In this document: positions 36,521 to 47,203 of the stretch, in pieces
Numbering within the stretch: position 1 is the first letter of the stretch
How the letters are laid out: every line of letters begins with the position of its first letter
Source: Jaminaea rosea
Lineage: Eukaryota; Basidiomycota; Exobasidiomycetes; Microstromatales
Direction: 5' to 3'
NCBI RefSeq assembly: GCF_003144245.1
Contig: NW_020289989.1
Span: 124,001 to 188,000, forward strand
DNA length: 64,000 nt
Made by a program: the position numbers and the translations under genes
Notes under the pieces: generated by a model
Told to the model about the DNA's origin: nothing
What the model saw: the letters and a program-made list of their open reading frames with translations, nothing else
Database searches by the model: none

Positions 36521-38998
36521 CTACTCCTCATCGCCCCAATCAAGCTCCTCATCCTGCTCAGCGGCAGCGGCGGCGGCGGACTTCTTACGGCGCTCGCGCT
36601 TTGACTCTTCGATGGGTCGCTCCTCAGTTGAGACGGATTTTCCCGGTACTTTGCCCTGCGGCAGAGCATGGCCGTTGGTAGACGAAAATGTTGCGGGCGA
36701 AGATGCAGTCACCCAACCCAAGCGACGAGCCATGTCCGCTAGCCCGGCTCCACCGCCATCATGCTCTTCTTTTGTCTCCTCGTCCTTTCCCTCGTCACTG
36801 TGACCGAGCGTAGCGCTCTGCGGACCCTCAACGCGTGGCCTTTTGCTGCCGACTGCTTGAACCTCGTCACCATCGTCGTCTTCATCATCCTCATCAGAAG
36901 AGGCATAGCCTCCCAAGAGGCCAGCAAGGCCGTTGCTGGCTGGCTTGGGCGCCCCTACTGTTTGCGGTCGACTGACAGCGGGAATGAGAGGCCTTGCTGC
37001 TGCTGCTGATGCTGCTTCTGAGGGCAGTGGCGCTGGAAGGGATGCGGTTGACGCCCCTCTCTGCGGGCTCAGCGTCCGGTTTCCCATCTTGTCCAAAGGC
37101 GCCGCTTCCTTGCGGGGCTGACCTACCTCCTCCCCCTCCTCTCCTTGACCATCATCCCAGGTAACAATCTTCACCCCTCTCGCCATCCCCTCCGCTCCAT
37201 CTCTCGACCGACTTGCCCTGGACAGCTCCTCTAGCTCTCCTCTGTTCCAAATCTCGACACGTGGGAACTCCACGACGGAGTGCCCTCGAGGGAGAGAGCG
37301 GAGCATGCCTTCCACTGAGAGGATCGGGGAAGTGAGGGCGTCGCCATTGGCTTGCGATGAACTTGATGCGCCCGTCTTCGTGGGCACAGGGTAGAGCAGC
37401 CGTACGGGCGGCCGCATCTCGGGCCTGCTCGTGGGCGAGGAGCCCTCGGCTGAGACGTTCGAAACGCCGTTCAATTGCGCATGCGCTTGCGCTTCTCCCG
37501 TCTTTTGGAAAGCCGCACGGTCTTCCGTCCCCGCCGCAGGCTTCGACGCTGCATACTTCGTCTGCATTGCATTTGCGGCCTCGAGTTTGGCTGATAGCTG
37601 GGCGAGGAGATTTGCGGAGAGCAGAGACGATGGCGCGTGAGCAGCGCCCGACTGATTGAGGCCCACTGCCGCTACTGGTGGTGACGATGCTGCTCCTCGC
37701 ATTGCCCTCGGTCCCGTAGGTGGTGATCCCCACGACCCTTGCCGCTGCTGCTTCACCCTGCGCTCCTCTTCTTGCCTCGATCTCTCTTGCTCCACTAGTC
37801 GCGCAGCCTCCGCCTGCCTCTCCTCCTCTTCTTCCTGTTCAGCAGCCTTTCCCCTCCTCTCCCACCACTCCAAGTACTTGGCACTACTTTCGTTGCGTAG
37901 CCGAGTCGGGTGAACTTGGACTGCTAGCGCTATGCTGGGGGGAAGGGAGGTGTAGGGGTGGGGCGTTGTGCTGGCCTCTGCTGAAAAAGCGCTGTGGGCC
38001 GAGTGGTGACCGTAAGTAGCAAGGATGGCATCTGAAATGTAGTATTGCGTCTTGTGAGCGTGAGGCTGGGCCGCAGGTGTAGAATCAGGGTGGGCGTCGC
38101 CATTGCCATCTTGCTGCTCGTTTGGATGCGGCTCCTCCCCATTCAAGGGCTGCTCCGCACCTCCTCGCCCTTTAGCGGCAGCTCCCCGCTTCCTTGCCTT
38201 CTTCCTCGCCGCTGAAGACATGCCACTGCCTGGGCCTGCTGCAATACCTTCTGCTGACGCAGATGCGCTGGACTGCTGCCCGTCTTCCGGTCGCTTCCAA
38301 TCCTTGGGCGCCATCTTTAGGCTCTCTCTCTCCAACTCTTGCATGACCCTGTGCTCCACAGGCATCCCGCTGGGCACATCATGGATCAATCGCCGCCTTT
38401 CACCAGACTCCATTTTCTTGCCTTTCCCACCTGACACGGCGACCCACACCAGCTCCACAGTCCAACGTACCCTCTTGCCCTTGTCATGCCACACCGTCCG
38501 GTTTTCTTCGCGTCTGGCCATGCCCTCTGGCAACCACAACACCTTGCACCGGCGAGAGCGCACGGCGTCCTCGAGAGCTTCGCGCTGCTTCCGAGCACGA
38601 TGCTTTGCCGGGTCGATCGGAGGCGGACGACGTTGTTGTGAGGGCCCTGCAGTGCTGTCTGATGCGGGTTGAGGAGGCATTAAACCACGGGAGACGAGCT
38701 CCTTTCCTGCTGCGGATACATGTCGACCAATCTGAGAGAGGAAGTGATAATCTTTGAGGAACTGAGAAGAGTCGTAACTGCGCATAGGTACCCATGATGT
38801 CGACGCTTGAGTAGCGAGTGATGTCGATGCCGAGGCCGTTGCAGAGGACGAAGATCCAGCCGCTGCTTCTTGGGCGTGACCCTCAGCCTTGTGCCTCTTA
38901 TGGCATGGGAGAGAGCAAGTAGGCGCCTGGCATGCCGGACACTTGTATTTGGAGGAAGACGAGGTGCAAACAATGCATGGCCCCAGTAGGGCGGGCAT
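36521..38998 (-). CDS. BCD1: Box C/D snoRNA assembly protein Bcd1 (zf-HIT)
   Basis: A single exon encodes 825 residues. The N-terminus is a HIT-type zinc finger: CIVCTSSSSKYKCPACQAPT followed by CSLPCHKRHKAEGH, residues 8-41. Next come the Bcd1 marks DYHFLSQIGRHVSAAGKELV and RRCKVLWLPEGMARREENRT, then RVRWTVELVWV, IHDVPSGMPVEHRVMQE and a segment ending SSAKYLEWWERRG. Bcd1 (ZNHIT6 in animals) is a nuclear factor needed for box C/D snoRNP assembly. The second half is long, Ala/Glu/Ser-rich and apparently disordered, making this protein about twice the size of yeast Bcd1. It ends in an acidic ELDWGDEE. It is divergent from the plus-strand gene at 39280. Confidence 0.9.
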   Translation of the reverse strand: MPALLGPCIVCTSSSSKYKCPACQAPTCSLPCHKRHKAEGHAQEAAAGSSSSATASASTSLATQASTSWVPMRSYDSSQFLKDYHFLSQIGRHVSAAGKELVSRGLMPPQPASDSTAGPSQQRRPPPIDPAKHRARKQREALEDAVRSRRCKVLWLPEGMARREENRTVWHDKGKRVRWTVELVWVAVSGGKGKKMESGERRRLIHDVPSGMPVEHRVMQELERESLKMAPKDWKRPEDGQQSSASASAEGIAAGPGSGMSSAARKKARKRGAAAKGRGGAEQPLNGEEPHPNEQQDGNGDAHPDSTPAAQPHAHKTQYYISDAILATYGHHSAHSAFSAEASTTPHPYTSLPPSIALAVQVHPTRLRNESSAKYLEWWERRGKAAEQEEEEERQAEAARLVEQERSRQEEERRVKQQRQGSWGSPPTGPRAMRGAASSPPVAAVGLNQSGAAHAPSSLLSANLLAQLSAKLEAANAMQTKYAASKPAAGTEDRAAFQKTGEAQAHAQLNGVSNVSAEGSSPTSRPEMRPPVRLLYPVPTKTGASSSSQANGDALTSPILSVEGMLRSLPRGHSVVEFPRVEIWNRGELEELSRASRSRDGAEGMARGVKIVTWDDGQGEEGEEVGQPRKEAAPLDKMGNRTLSPQRGASTASLPAPLPSEAASAAAARPLIPAVSRPQTVGAPKPASNGLAGLLGGYASSDEDDEDDDGDEVQAVGSKRPRVEGPQSATLGHSDEGKDEETKEEHDGGGAGLADMARRLGWVTASSPATFSSTNGHALPQGKVPGKSVSTEERPIEESKRERRKKSAAAAAAEQDEELDWGDEE

Positions 38999-39279
38999 GC
39001 TGCGTCGTTGAGGGCGATAATGTGACTTTGGAGTGGAGCGAAGGCGAGGAAATCAAAATTCTCGTGTTGCACCAAGCTGCACCAGCCTCGAGAGCGGGAG
39101 TGGGCGCTGCTTCCGTCGCCACGTGGATAGCGGGGATGCAGTGGAGGCACAAAGGATGTCAAGGGCTGCTCCTCATTCCGGCAATGGCGAGGGCCTCTTT
39201 GTCTCTTCATCCACCAACGTCGCCCTATTCGCTATCTCGCCTCTCTTTCCTTTCATCTCTCTCTTTCTCTTTCCCACTC

Positions 39280-40486
39280 ATGGCAGAGCCGCGCCCTCTC
39301 AGCGGCATTGCAGCGCCTGCGGCACGAGTGGCCACGTCCACCGTCTCCTTCTACGCTCCTCGCACTCACGGTTCCCTGTATGCACTCCAACGACCGGCTT
39401 TCAGCACCTCCAAGCAAGGCGCTTTCCTCTTCACTGCCAGCCAAGGCTCTATCGTCACCCCACAAGCAGCTCTGCTTCCTCTCACACTCTCAGCCCCTCG
39501 CACCATCACCGCTCTCCGCACATTCTCCACCACCGCACTTCCCCGTAATGCAGCCACCGCCGTACCATCGTCCAGCGGCTCAATCAAACCCATTACATTC
39601 CGCAATTACCCACTGCGACATCTCGTCCTCTTCCCTGTACTACACAGCAGTATCGCCTGGACGCTGCTCGGCCCAACCTACCTCCTGCTCTCCTTCACCA
39701 ACTTGACCCCACTCCTCCTCGCCGGACCACAAGGAGTCGCAGTCCTCAACACGCGCATCCCTTCCCTCGTACCCGATGGAGCACTGTACGGCCTACGTGA
39801 CGCAAGAGCCGTAGCAGCAAAGCAACGTCCGGATGCTGTGAGCAAGGGAGTCACAGTAGAAGAGTGGGCAGAGGCAAGCATCCGTAAAGCTGCAGGGACG
39901 ACGTGGAGGACGGCAAAGGGTGTACGGGATCTCGTCTCTCGCGTGAGAGGAGCGGCGGCTGTTCCCTCGAAGTTGGAGCAAGCCGCAAAGGACATCGGCG
40001 AGGAAGCTGAACAGACTGGTGATTTGGCTGGTGCCGCCTCGGGGAAGAGAGGGGCGAGGGGATGGCTGAACAAGGCGCGCTATTTGACCAACTCGCTGGG
40101 TGGGGCTGACAGTAGCAGCGATGCGAGTGGCGGTCAGAGCGAAGGTGGGGTCATCAACGAGACTCGCGGGATGATGAGATCCTACATCTCCAAGCAGACG
40201 CATAGCGTTACCGTGCGCGACTTGGCGGATGTCGTGGGTGCTTGGGTGCTTGTCAAGGTGAGTCCGCGAAGCGACCTTGATGCCTGCTTGCCTGCCTTCC
40301 ATGATCACTGACTGACTCGTCTTTCACACTGTCGCGCACGCATAGTGTCTGCTCCCTGTTCGAGTGCCCTTATCTCTCTGGCTAACACCCAAAGCGGTCC
40401 GATGGACACTCATGCGTGGTGCAGCGACAGCCAGGACGGCTACGGCTACGACTGCTGGTGCGGCAAAGGCTGGGGTGCCAAAGTAA
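39280..40486 (+). CDS. Putative mitochondrial inner-membrane protein (DUF1279/FAM210-like C-terminus)
   Basis: Exons 39280-40257 and 40346-40486 give 372 residues. The N-terminal about 100 residues are rich in Ala, Ser, Thr and Arg with FSTTALPRNAAT, the look of a mitochondrial presequence. A hydrophobic stretch follows (VLFPVLHSSIAWTLLGPTYL), then a charged middle. After the splice junction the frame reads DLADVVGAWVLVK-CLLPVRVPLSLWLTPK, ending in an Ala/Thr-rich tail. The last segment recalls DUF1279 (FAM210) proteins, but this is a weak match by eye. The frame is open upstream to 38932 but there overlaps BCD1 coding sequence, so the ATG at 39280 is preferred. Confidence 0.68.
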
Positions 40487-40991
40487 CGGAGGGGGACAAA
40501 CAGTCAGTTGCAGACGTCGTGCTCACGATGCAGAGAGGCTTGCAGCAAGGCCGGCTTCAGAGGGAAGGAAGAGCGATTGATTGATACCCAATGCATCACC
40601 ACTCGCAGCCGTTCAGAATCAGGAATCGAGTGACCATTTTGGGAAAGTAAGAGAGAGCCATCTAGAAAGAGCGATAGGGTAGATGGGCGGAGGAAGCTAA
40701 AGTGTGTGTGCGTGTGTGTGTGTGTGTGCAGGAACCGCTTCTCTATTGATCGTGGTTCATCGTCGATCCTCGAGGCTGGATGAAGGCGGTTGGAGATTAC
40801 GTCGAGAGCGCTCCATCGTGCGCTTCTCGTCGGCCATCGTCTCGCTTTTGTCCTTCTACCTCCTACTCCTTGCGCTATTCTTCGTCGTGGATCCTCTCAG
40901 CTCCCCTGCGCTGCCAAACAAAGGCCTTGCCCCGCTTCATCGTGCTGCCTCTACCCTTGCGCGACTGCAGCGTCCATTACCACCACGCTGC
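40487..40991. other. Intergenic stretch between convergent genes, with a GT repeat
   Basis: About 500 bp lie between the stop of the putative mitochondrial protein and the stop of YHM2. A (GT)n tract interrupted by one C lies at 40702-40728. No gene is supported. Confidence 0.55.
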
Positions 40992-42447
40992 TTAGTTGGT
41001 CTTGGTGACCTCCTTGAGCTTGTCTGCCTTGGCCTTTGCATCCTCAGCAGCCTCCTCGACAGCAGCCTTGACTCCCTTCTCATTGACGTTGCTGACCCAC
41101 CCACGGACGTGATCGGCAAGGGCGACCATGCAGACGCTGTGCGCGAGCGGGGTCCAAGAGGGATGATTAGCTCTCTGACTTCCGCCTTACACCCTGTCAA
41201 TCTACGGCGCGCCGCTCGAACTCACGTTTGCCAAATACCCAGCGCAATCCTAGGGGAGATACCCCTGTAGAGCCCCTTGATGCCGTTCTCCCTGTAAATG
41301 TAGCCCAGCGTACCAAAGACGCCCGGCTTGTTCGGCCTTCCCTCAACGGTCTTTTCTGCCTTTGCCATACTCTGCATCTCTACACGAACCACCTCAATAG
41401 GCTGATTCCAGCAGCCGAGGGCACCGCCAATGGACGAACAGAAGATCTTCTCGAGAGGGCTGAGCTTCTCCTTCTCTCCCTTGCCGCTAAAGGATCGGAC
41501 GGGCGCCTCAGCGAGACGGGCGAAACCCATGCGAGAACCCCAGTTGGTGCATTGACGAAGAGCGACGGCATTGACTCCCTTGTTGATTCCGGCGATACCC
41601 TCCTTGCGGTAGATGTCCATGAAGACTTGGAAGGTGCCGGGGGGCTTGATGCCTGCGGCTGATTGCTTGTGGCGTGTAATTTCGGCGCTGTGCGAGAGCG
41701 GGGATCGGCGGAGGTCAGCGTCGTGCTTGGCAATGCGATATGATCTTGGTTGTTGCCGGTACGACTCACGTCTTCATGCAAGTGCAGAATCCCATGGTTG
41801 CATACGCCTGAGCAATACCACCACCCATACCGCCGAGCAGACCAGCAGAGCCTGCGCCGATACCAGACTTGACTGCGGTCTTCTCAATCTCGGCAGCTGT
41901 GAAGAGGAGCACGGCTCCCTTGGTCGAGGCTTCAATCCAAGCCCACGGGATAAGCTGTGCGAGCGAGAAGCAGAGAGGGACTTTAGCACAAGCTCAGGGA
42001 GATGGAGTCCTCGAGTCATTACGTCGCCCGCACTCACGCCCTGGTAGTAGCCGAGCACACCTCCGCGCGACCAGACCTCCTTGAGCGCCTGAGCCATAGT
42101 GAGCGAACGGTTGGCGGCCATGGTCGTCTTGGTCACCTCGAGGGGCTGGCCGAGGGTCGTGACCTCGAAGCTGTGAGCGCAGAGCGATAAGGACAGACAA
42201 GGATGGATTGTGTGTCAGTTGACCTGGACATGGAAGGTGATGTTTCAGTCGAGCTGAGACTCACAGGTTCCTGCGCGAGCAAGGGCGACGTTGCGTGGGC
42301 GAAGCGCGAGGTGTGTTGGACGAGGGATTAGCAATAGTAACACTTGGGCCGCTGCCTCAACCCCAATCGTGCATCGCCTCAGCGCACTCACATCAAGCTG
42401 CCTACAGCGATGTTCGACCAGCTGAAGCCTCCCTGTTGCGGTGCCAT
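40992..42447 (-). CDS. YHM2: Mitochondrial citrate/2-oxoglutarate carrier Yhm2
   Basis: Six exons (42392-42447, 42265-42270, 42038-42170, 41770-41954, 41226-41687, 40992-41136) give 328 residues. The protein belongs to the mitochondrial carrier family. Yeast Yhm2 exchanges citrate for 2-oxoglutarate across the inner membrane and supports NADPH balance; it was first linked to mtDNA maintenance. The match is strong throughout: [97 protein letters not shown] and [20 protein letters not shown]. Exon 2 is only 6 nt and supplies the conserved Asn-Leu. A CACGTG lies upstream at 42715-42720. Confidence 0.95.
42265..42270 (-). other. YHM2: 6-nt microexon of YHM2
   Basis: The bases GAACCT are bounded by an acceptor GCGCAG and a donor GTGAGTCTC. 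Joined with ...TTG AT and C TTC GAG they give Leu-Met-Asn-Leu-Phe-Glu, matching the conserved Leu-Asn-Leu-x-Glu of Yhm2. Skipping it keeps the frame but gives Leu-Ile-Phe-Glu. Confidence 0.8.
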
Positions 42448-42947
42448 TTTGCAAGATACGAGGTGGACGAAAGGGAAAGGAGGACAAAGGAGGTATGGGT
42501 CGGTCGGAGATGAGAGGGGAGGGAAGGAAAGCACCGTCAAGTCGTGGTGAGAATGTCCAATCGAGAATACGCCGAATGGCTCTCTCTCACTCTGTGGGGA
42601 GGCGGCAGCCCGCACGGCGGCGGCGGCGCGGCTCAACGCGATGTGCCTGTCCGACGCCCCGCCGCCGACGAGATGGGGAGGGCCAAGCGACGCTGCTGGG
42701 GGGAAACAGAGAACCACGTGGAGGCGGGCGATGCAGGACGGTGAGAGCCGAAGTTGACTTGCATCGTCGCGTCGAAAGCTGAAAGGCGCGCTTGACTTGG
42801 CTTCAATCACTTCGATCTTCGCTTGTGATAGGACTCATAACATCGCAGCAAGGCACAAAGGGGTCCATTGATCGAAAGCGTTCCGGTCATATTGACCCGA
42901 AGAGAGCTTGCCGCCAGCAGCCATGCTTCTCCGTGATCCTTCTCACC
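42448..42947. other. Upstream region of YHM2 and downstream region of the secreted-protein array
   Basis: About 500 bp without a supported gene. A CACGTG palindrome at 42715-42720 lies about 270 bp upstream of the YHM2 start and could be a bHLH site. Confidence 0.45.
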
Positions 42948-44439
42948 TCAGGCGACAAGTAGCAAGCTGAGCAATCCGCCGACCAGAAGCGCTACCACAA
43001 TCCTCAACAGCATTTGACCACCATCACCTCCTACCTTGACTGCCGCGCTCTTGGCCTGCGTGTCGTTCCCTGCCGATGGACTGGGACTGCTCACGCTTAG
43101 TGTGTCGGTCCCGTTGGTAGCCTGGTTCAGATTCACGAAGCCCGCCCCAACGCCCGCTTGCTTCACCTGATCTGAGATCTTCCCATCCCCAAAGGCCTTC
43201 CCTCCGCACATCTGCAGCATCGACTTCTTAATCGAGCTCCCATCAGGTAGGGTCTTGCTCTCATTCTTGTACGCAGGATAGAAGAGCTGGGTCAGCATAG
43301 CCTTGTGGCAGTCAGAGCAGAGTAGATCCTTCTGCATCGCCTGAACCTTCTTGTCCTTCGAAGCGGACAGCTTCTTCAAGACAGGCGTCCAGTAGGCAGG
43401 ATCATTGCTTTGCATCTGAAAGAAGCCATTCAGTCCCATGTTGGAGCCCGTCATGTTTTGCAGACCAGCAAAGAGTTGCAGACTGCACAGTGGGTGACCT
43501 TGAATCGTGGTAGTTCCGGGTGGGCTGTTGTCCCCGGGGAGAGTGACCGCAGAGGGGTCCGAGGTTGGAGTGGTCATGTTCACTAGACAGGCCATATCAC
43601 GCTGCGTGGCGTAAGAGGAGAGGAAGCGAGAAAGGAGAGCCGCCGAGCTGGTAGTCGAGCTCAGCTCTTGCTTACTGCAGCCTTTGGTGAGGGTGGCGAG
43701 GGAGCTGTTGAGCGTCGAGGGATTGCAGACCGGGCGGATACAGAGCGTCTACGGGCGAGGTCTAAGGTCAGCACGGCCAATGCTTCGGAGCGACCAAGTC
43801 GACGACACTCACCTGCGACAAGTACTTGCCCATTGGCCCAATCAAGCTCGCGTTGTCGCCACCTCCTCCACGTGCTCCACTCAGAAGGGGCGCCAGAGTG
43901 TCATCGGTAGTCAAATCATCCAAGCCCATGCACTGAGCAAGGTCTTGCGTTCCAACAATCTGGCCAATGGCCGTACTGCAGTTCTGGCTGACACCGCCCA
44001 TGGCACCCTTTGAGGCGCTCCCAGAGGGAGAAGGCGAGGCAGCAGCAGCGGCAGATGCGCCAGAGGGTGCCACGGCAGGCTGTGCGACGCCTTGACTTTT
44101 CTTGGGGCTGGAGGCAGAGGAGGGATCGGCCTGCTTTGCGAGTTGAGCCTGCTCGTCCGGCGAGGATACAATGCGCGCGGCCGCGATGTGGTTATGTTCC
44201 TTGGCGGCGCAACGCTTGCGGCTGCCAGCGTGAAGCACAGTCTGAGAATGGGGATTGTTGCGGTGGTTGACGTGGACATTGCGTGCCTCTTGCCACACGC
44301 CGCTACTGCGGCCGGTCAGGCGACCATTGTTGTCCACCTGGGCCAGGTCGGCTGCTGTAGGCGCCACCAGGACGCATATGGAGAGGCAGCAGAGGATCAA
44401 AGTGGCGCTGAGTCGCAGGAGTGAAGCTGAAGAGCGCAT
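42948..44439 (-). CDS. Secreted DUF7729-like protein, array member A, probably GPI-anchored
   Basis: Exons 43813-44439 and 42948-43748 give 475 residues. A signal peptide (LSATLILCCLSICVLVAPTA) is followed by a basic, disordered spacer of about 110 residues. The cysteine framework then starts: NCSTAIGQIVGTQDLAQC, the exon junction YLSQ-TLCIRPVC, GCSKQEL, MACLVNM, HPLCSLQLFAGL, CSDCHKAMLTQLFY and QMCGGKAFGDG. After a Ser/Asn-rich linker the C-terminus is hydrophobic (LLRIVVALLVGGLLSLLLVA), which fits a GPI-anchor signal. The C-x2-C...CG pattern resembles fungal DUF7729, whose function I do not know. It shares intron position, phase and cysteine order with the next gene upstream. Confidence 0.75.
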
Positions 44440-44987
44440 GATCTTCCAGAAATACGAGGAGTGTGGGGAATAGGAAGGAAAGAATGTGCATCGAACGGGG
44501 GATAGATAGCGAACAGACAGTGCTCAAGCATGAGCGGGGGTGAAGGCGTCGATGACGATGACCTGGGGTACGAGCGTCAGTGGTCTTTCGCTTCCTCTCC
44601 TCTCGCGCAGGGACGGCGGAAACAATTCATTCACACTGATTTTCGAAGAGGGGTAGCGACGCCAATTGCGGTAGTGGCCGAAAGGGGTGACCCCTGGTGC
44701 CAAGATGGGTCGTGCGGGCGGCGATTCGTATGTTTGATGTTGAGGAGCGTAGTACGCGCTTGGACCCCTTCGCAAAATTACGTAGGCTCAAAGTGGCGCC
44801 GACGCATTGGGAAGCAGCGCTCAGACCTCCTTCAAGACGCCTGACTACTGGCTTGAACAGATCGAACAATGAGATAGAGAAGTCAGGTGAGGCAGGTATG
44901 TACAGAGTGGCCGATCTGAGAAGAGCGAATTTCAGTCATCACAGAAACAGAGCGGAGATCAGAGAGGCTGGACGCATAGTAACTCTC
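44440..44987. other. Spacer between array members A and B
   Basis: About 550 bp. Frames here reach about 100 codons but show no signal peptide or cysteine framework. It should hold the promoter of member A and the 3' UTR of member B. Confidence 0.45.
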
Positions 44988-46314
44988 TCAAATCATTAGC
45001 CCACCAACGAACGCCCCCACGACGCCAATGAACGGAGCAGCTCCCCATCGGGCACCCTCCACCTTCGCTACGCTCATGCTTGCTCCATTTCCGTGCTTCG
45101 TCCCGTTTACCGCCTGGCTCTGAGCTGACGATGCCCCGTTGCTATGGTCATTGATCCCCGGTCCCGTCCTGATTTCCACAGTCTTGGGCATCTCTCCATC
45201 GACAAACGCCTCGCCACAATTCTGTACCAGGAAACGACGAGCGAAAGGTGCTGCCTTTCCTGTCAACTGGGCAGATGTAGCAGGAAGGTCATATGGGTCC
45301 TCGTTGGCATCCAAGGTGGCATTAGGACCGGCGGCAGTCGCATCCTTGAGCTTCCCGCCGAAGAGGTAATTGACGGAAGCCTTGTGACATTCCGTACTGA
45401 ATACCTCTTTCACAGCACCCGTACCATTCTTTGTCACCTTCTCACTAATCTCCCGCATCAAGGCGTGGTCCACCATTTTCATCCTGACCAGAGTCTCAGA
45501 GTCAAAGACGACATCCGTGTGCGCTTCGATGGCTTTGAGGAGCTTGATGAAGCAAAGAGCATTGCCTCCAAGGCTGGCCGTGGGATGCTCTGGAGGCGGG
45601 CCAGCGAGCAGGTTGACAAGGCAGGAGATATTGCGTTGGAGCTGATAGGAGGAGATAAGCAGCGTGAGGAAGGTCGCTTCGGACGGTTCTGGCGCAGAAG
45701 AAGGCGCAGCGGCCTTGCCTTTGTCATCGTCGTCATTGTCTTGGTCCTTGCCGTTTTTATCGGCGTCATCATCGTCTTCGTCCGTCGAGTGTGAGCCAGC
45801 ATCACTGCAATTTGCTCCAAGCTTAAGGATGCCGTCGTTGAGCACGTCAGGTGCACAACTTGGAGCGGGGCAGAACGTCTATTGTCATTGTGAATCAAAG
45901 TCAGCTAGATGCTGCCACAACGCCTCGCTCGCTGCTCTGACTCACCTGCCCTAGATAGTCTCCAAATTGCCAAGCTACACTCTCTCCGGGCTTGCCTACG
46001 GTCGCCTGCAACGCGCTGTACTTGTCGTTGGTCAGTCCGAGACACTTGTCGAGCTCCTGAATGCTTGTGAGTATGGAGACAGCGGCGGAACAGTTCTTGG
46101 AAGGAATGATCTGAGGGCCAAGACCGTTGACAACGGGAAGGTGGCCGATGCTGATAGGAATGTGAATGGGTAGGGGCGGAGGTCTAGTGATATTGTCTGC
46201 AATTGATGGCTGGTTGCCGGGCTCAATAGTCTGATTCTGAGGAGGGTCGGCAAGGACTCCTTTGACGAGTGCTGCAGCGAGGGCGAAGATGCTGAGGCGA
46301 AGAGGTGCGAGCAT
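44988..46314 (-). CDS. Secreted DUF7729-like protein, array member B, probably GPI-anchored
   Basis: Exons 45946-46314 and 44988-45878 give 419 residues. There is a signal peptide (LRLSIFALAAALVKGVLA), then NCSAAVSILTSIQELDKC, a phase-0 junction YLGQ-TFCPAPSC identical in place to member A, an Asp-rich insert (about 15 Asp in 30 residues), ISCLVNLLAG, GNALCFIKLLKAIEAHTD, then FSTECHKASVNYLFG and QNCGEAFVDG. The C-terminus is hydrophobic (FIGVVGAFVGGLMI), consistent with a GPI signal. In the C-x2-C motif the first Cys is replaced by Ser (codon 45396-45398, with the second Cys at 45387-45389), so one disulfide present in the other members is probably lost. Confidence 0.75.
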
Positions 46315-46741
46315 CGTGTCCGTCGCTAGGTGCTGAACAGGCCTTCGGATGGGCGTGGAGAGAAGTCAAGGTGTGCCTCTTGCTTTGCTTTATGGCTGGT
46401 TACCAAGCCCACGTCTGCACCATGACCCTGTCTTGAACCTGAGAGCGTTTTCAGAGGAGGAGCGGAGGAAAGATCGGCCCGACAGTGAAGGCAGACTTGG
46501 AGGACGGCGGCATGGCGGCGGCCCGTCGAGCACCTCCGCCAGCCGCTGGCGGCTGCTCGAGGATGTCTTGCATGTTAGTGACACATCATCCTGAGCACCC
46601 CCTTTCTATGGGCGAGCAGCGCCTCATACTGTAGCCGGATCACGATGAATAGCATATGTATTGCAAGTGAGAGAACGATACGATATCGCAGGCACCGGTA
46701 GAAGCACCGCACGTCAAACCCTCACTACCGTACAATACCCA
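46315..46741. other. Spacer between array members B and C
   Basis: About 430 bp with no supported gene. It presumably carries the promoter of member B and the 3' UTR of member C. Confidence 0.45.
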
Positions 46742-47203
46742 CTAGTGGACGAAGAGCGGCGCCGTCACGACGAAGAGCACAGTGAATAAGACCGCATCAA
46801 AGACCAGGCCAAATTCCAACGCCTCCCCAAGAGTCATGGTGATTGTGTTGCTTGACGTCATGCTTGCATTCAGCGGTGACACAGAGCTTGCGCTGGTTTG
46901 AGAGGGCTCTTCTTTCGCTGTCGTCAGGACGTCCGTGCGATTGGTCGCGGCGTCGCTGGGCAGTATTGCGCTCTTTATCTGTTCTTCCACGCTTTGAGTC
47001 TCCGCAGCCATCTGTAGCCCAGTGCTTGGCATCGTAAAGGGCTTCTGCTTCGCGAGATTGCGGCTATCGAGAGTCTGAGCGTGGGCGGCCTTTGACGCCA
47101 GGAGAGCAAGAGACAGCAGTGCAACGAGCGAAGGGAGGACTCGCAACCTTAATGTCCCTTCTTTTTGGCATAAAGCTCGATGATGATGGCGTCTCAAAGG
47201 CAT
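46742..47203 (-). CDS. Short secreted protein, array member C, lacking the cysteine domain
   Basis: A single exon encodes 153 residues from the ATG at 47203; the frame is open to 47272, which would add 23 residues. It has a basic start and a signal peptide (LPSLVALLSLALLASKAAHA), a Ser/Thr/Asn-rich middle with several N-x-S/T sites, and the hydrophobic tail DAVLFTVLFVVTAPLFVH. That tail resembles the last residues of member D (DVLLFTVALAVGPTLLI). Apart from one Cys in the N-terminal region, the cysteine framework of its neighbours is absent. It looks like a paralogue that kept its secretion and anchoring ends but lost its core, although independent origin is possible. Confidence 0.55.
   Translation of the reverse strand: MPLRRHHHRALCQKEGTLRLRVLPSLVALLSLALLASKAAHAQTLDSRNLAKQKPFTMPSTGLQMAAETQSVEEQIKSAILPSDAATNRTDVLTTAKEEPSQTSASSVSPLNASMTSSNTITMTLGEALEFGLVFDAVLFTVLFVVTAPLFVH

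Noticed and set aside
38932-39279. Upstream extension of the putative mitochondrial protein (MPDTCIWRK...)
   Set aside because: It overlaps BCD1 coding sequence on the other strand and lacks presequence features; the ATG at 39280 is preferred.
40996-41270. Plus-strand frame over the YHM2 3' exon region
   Set aside because: Antisense of the carrier C-terminus; the minus-strand exon joins in frame with full family similarity.
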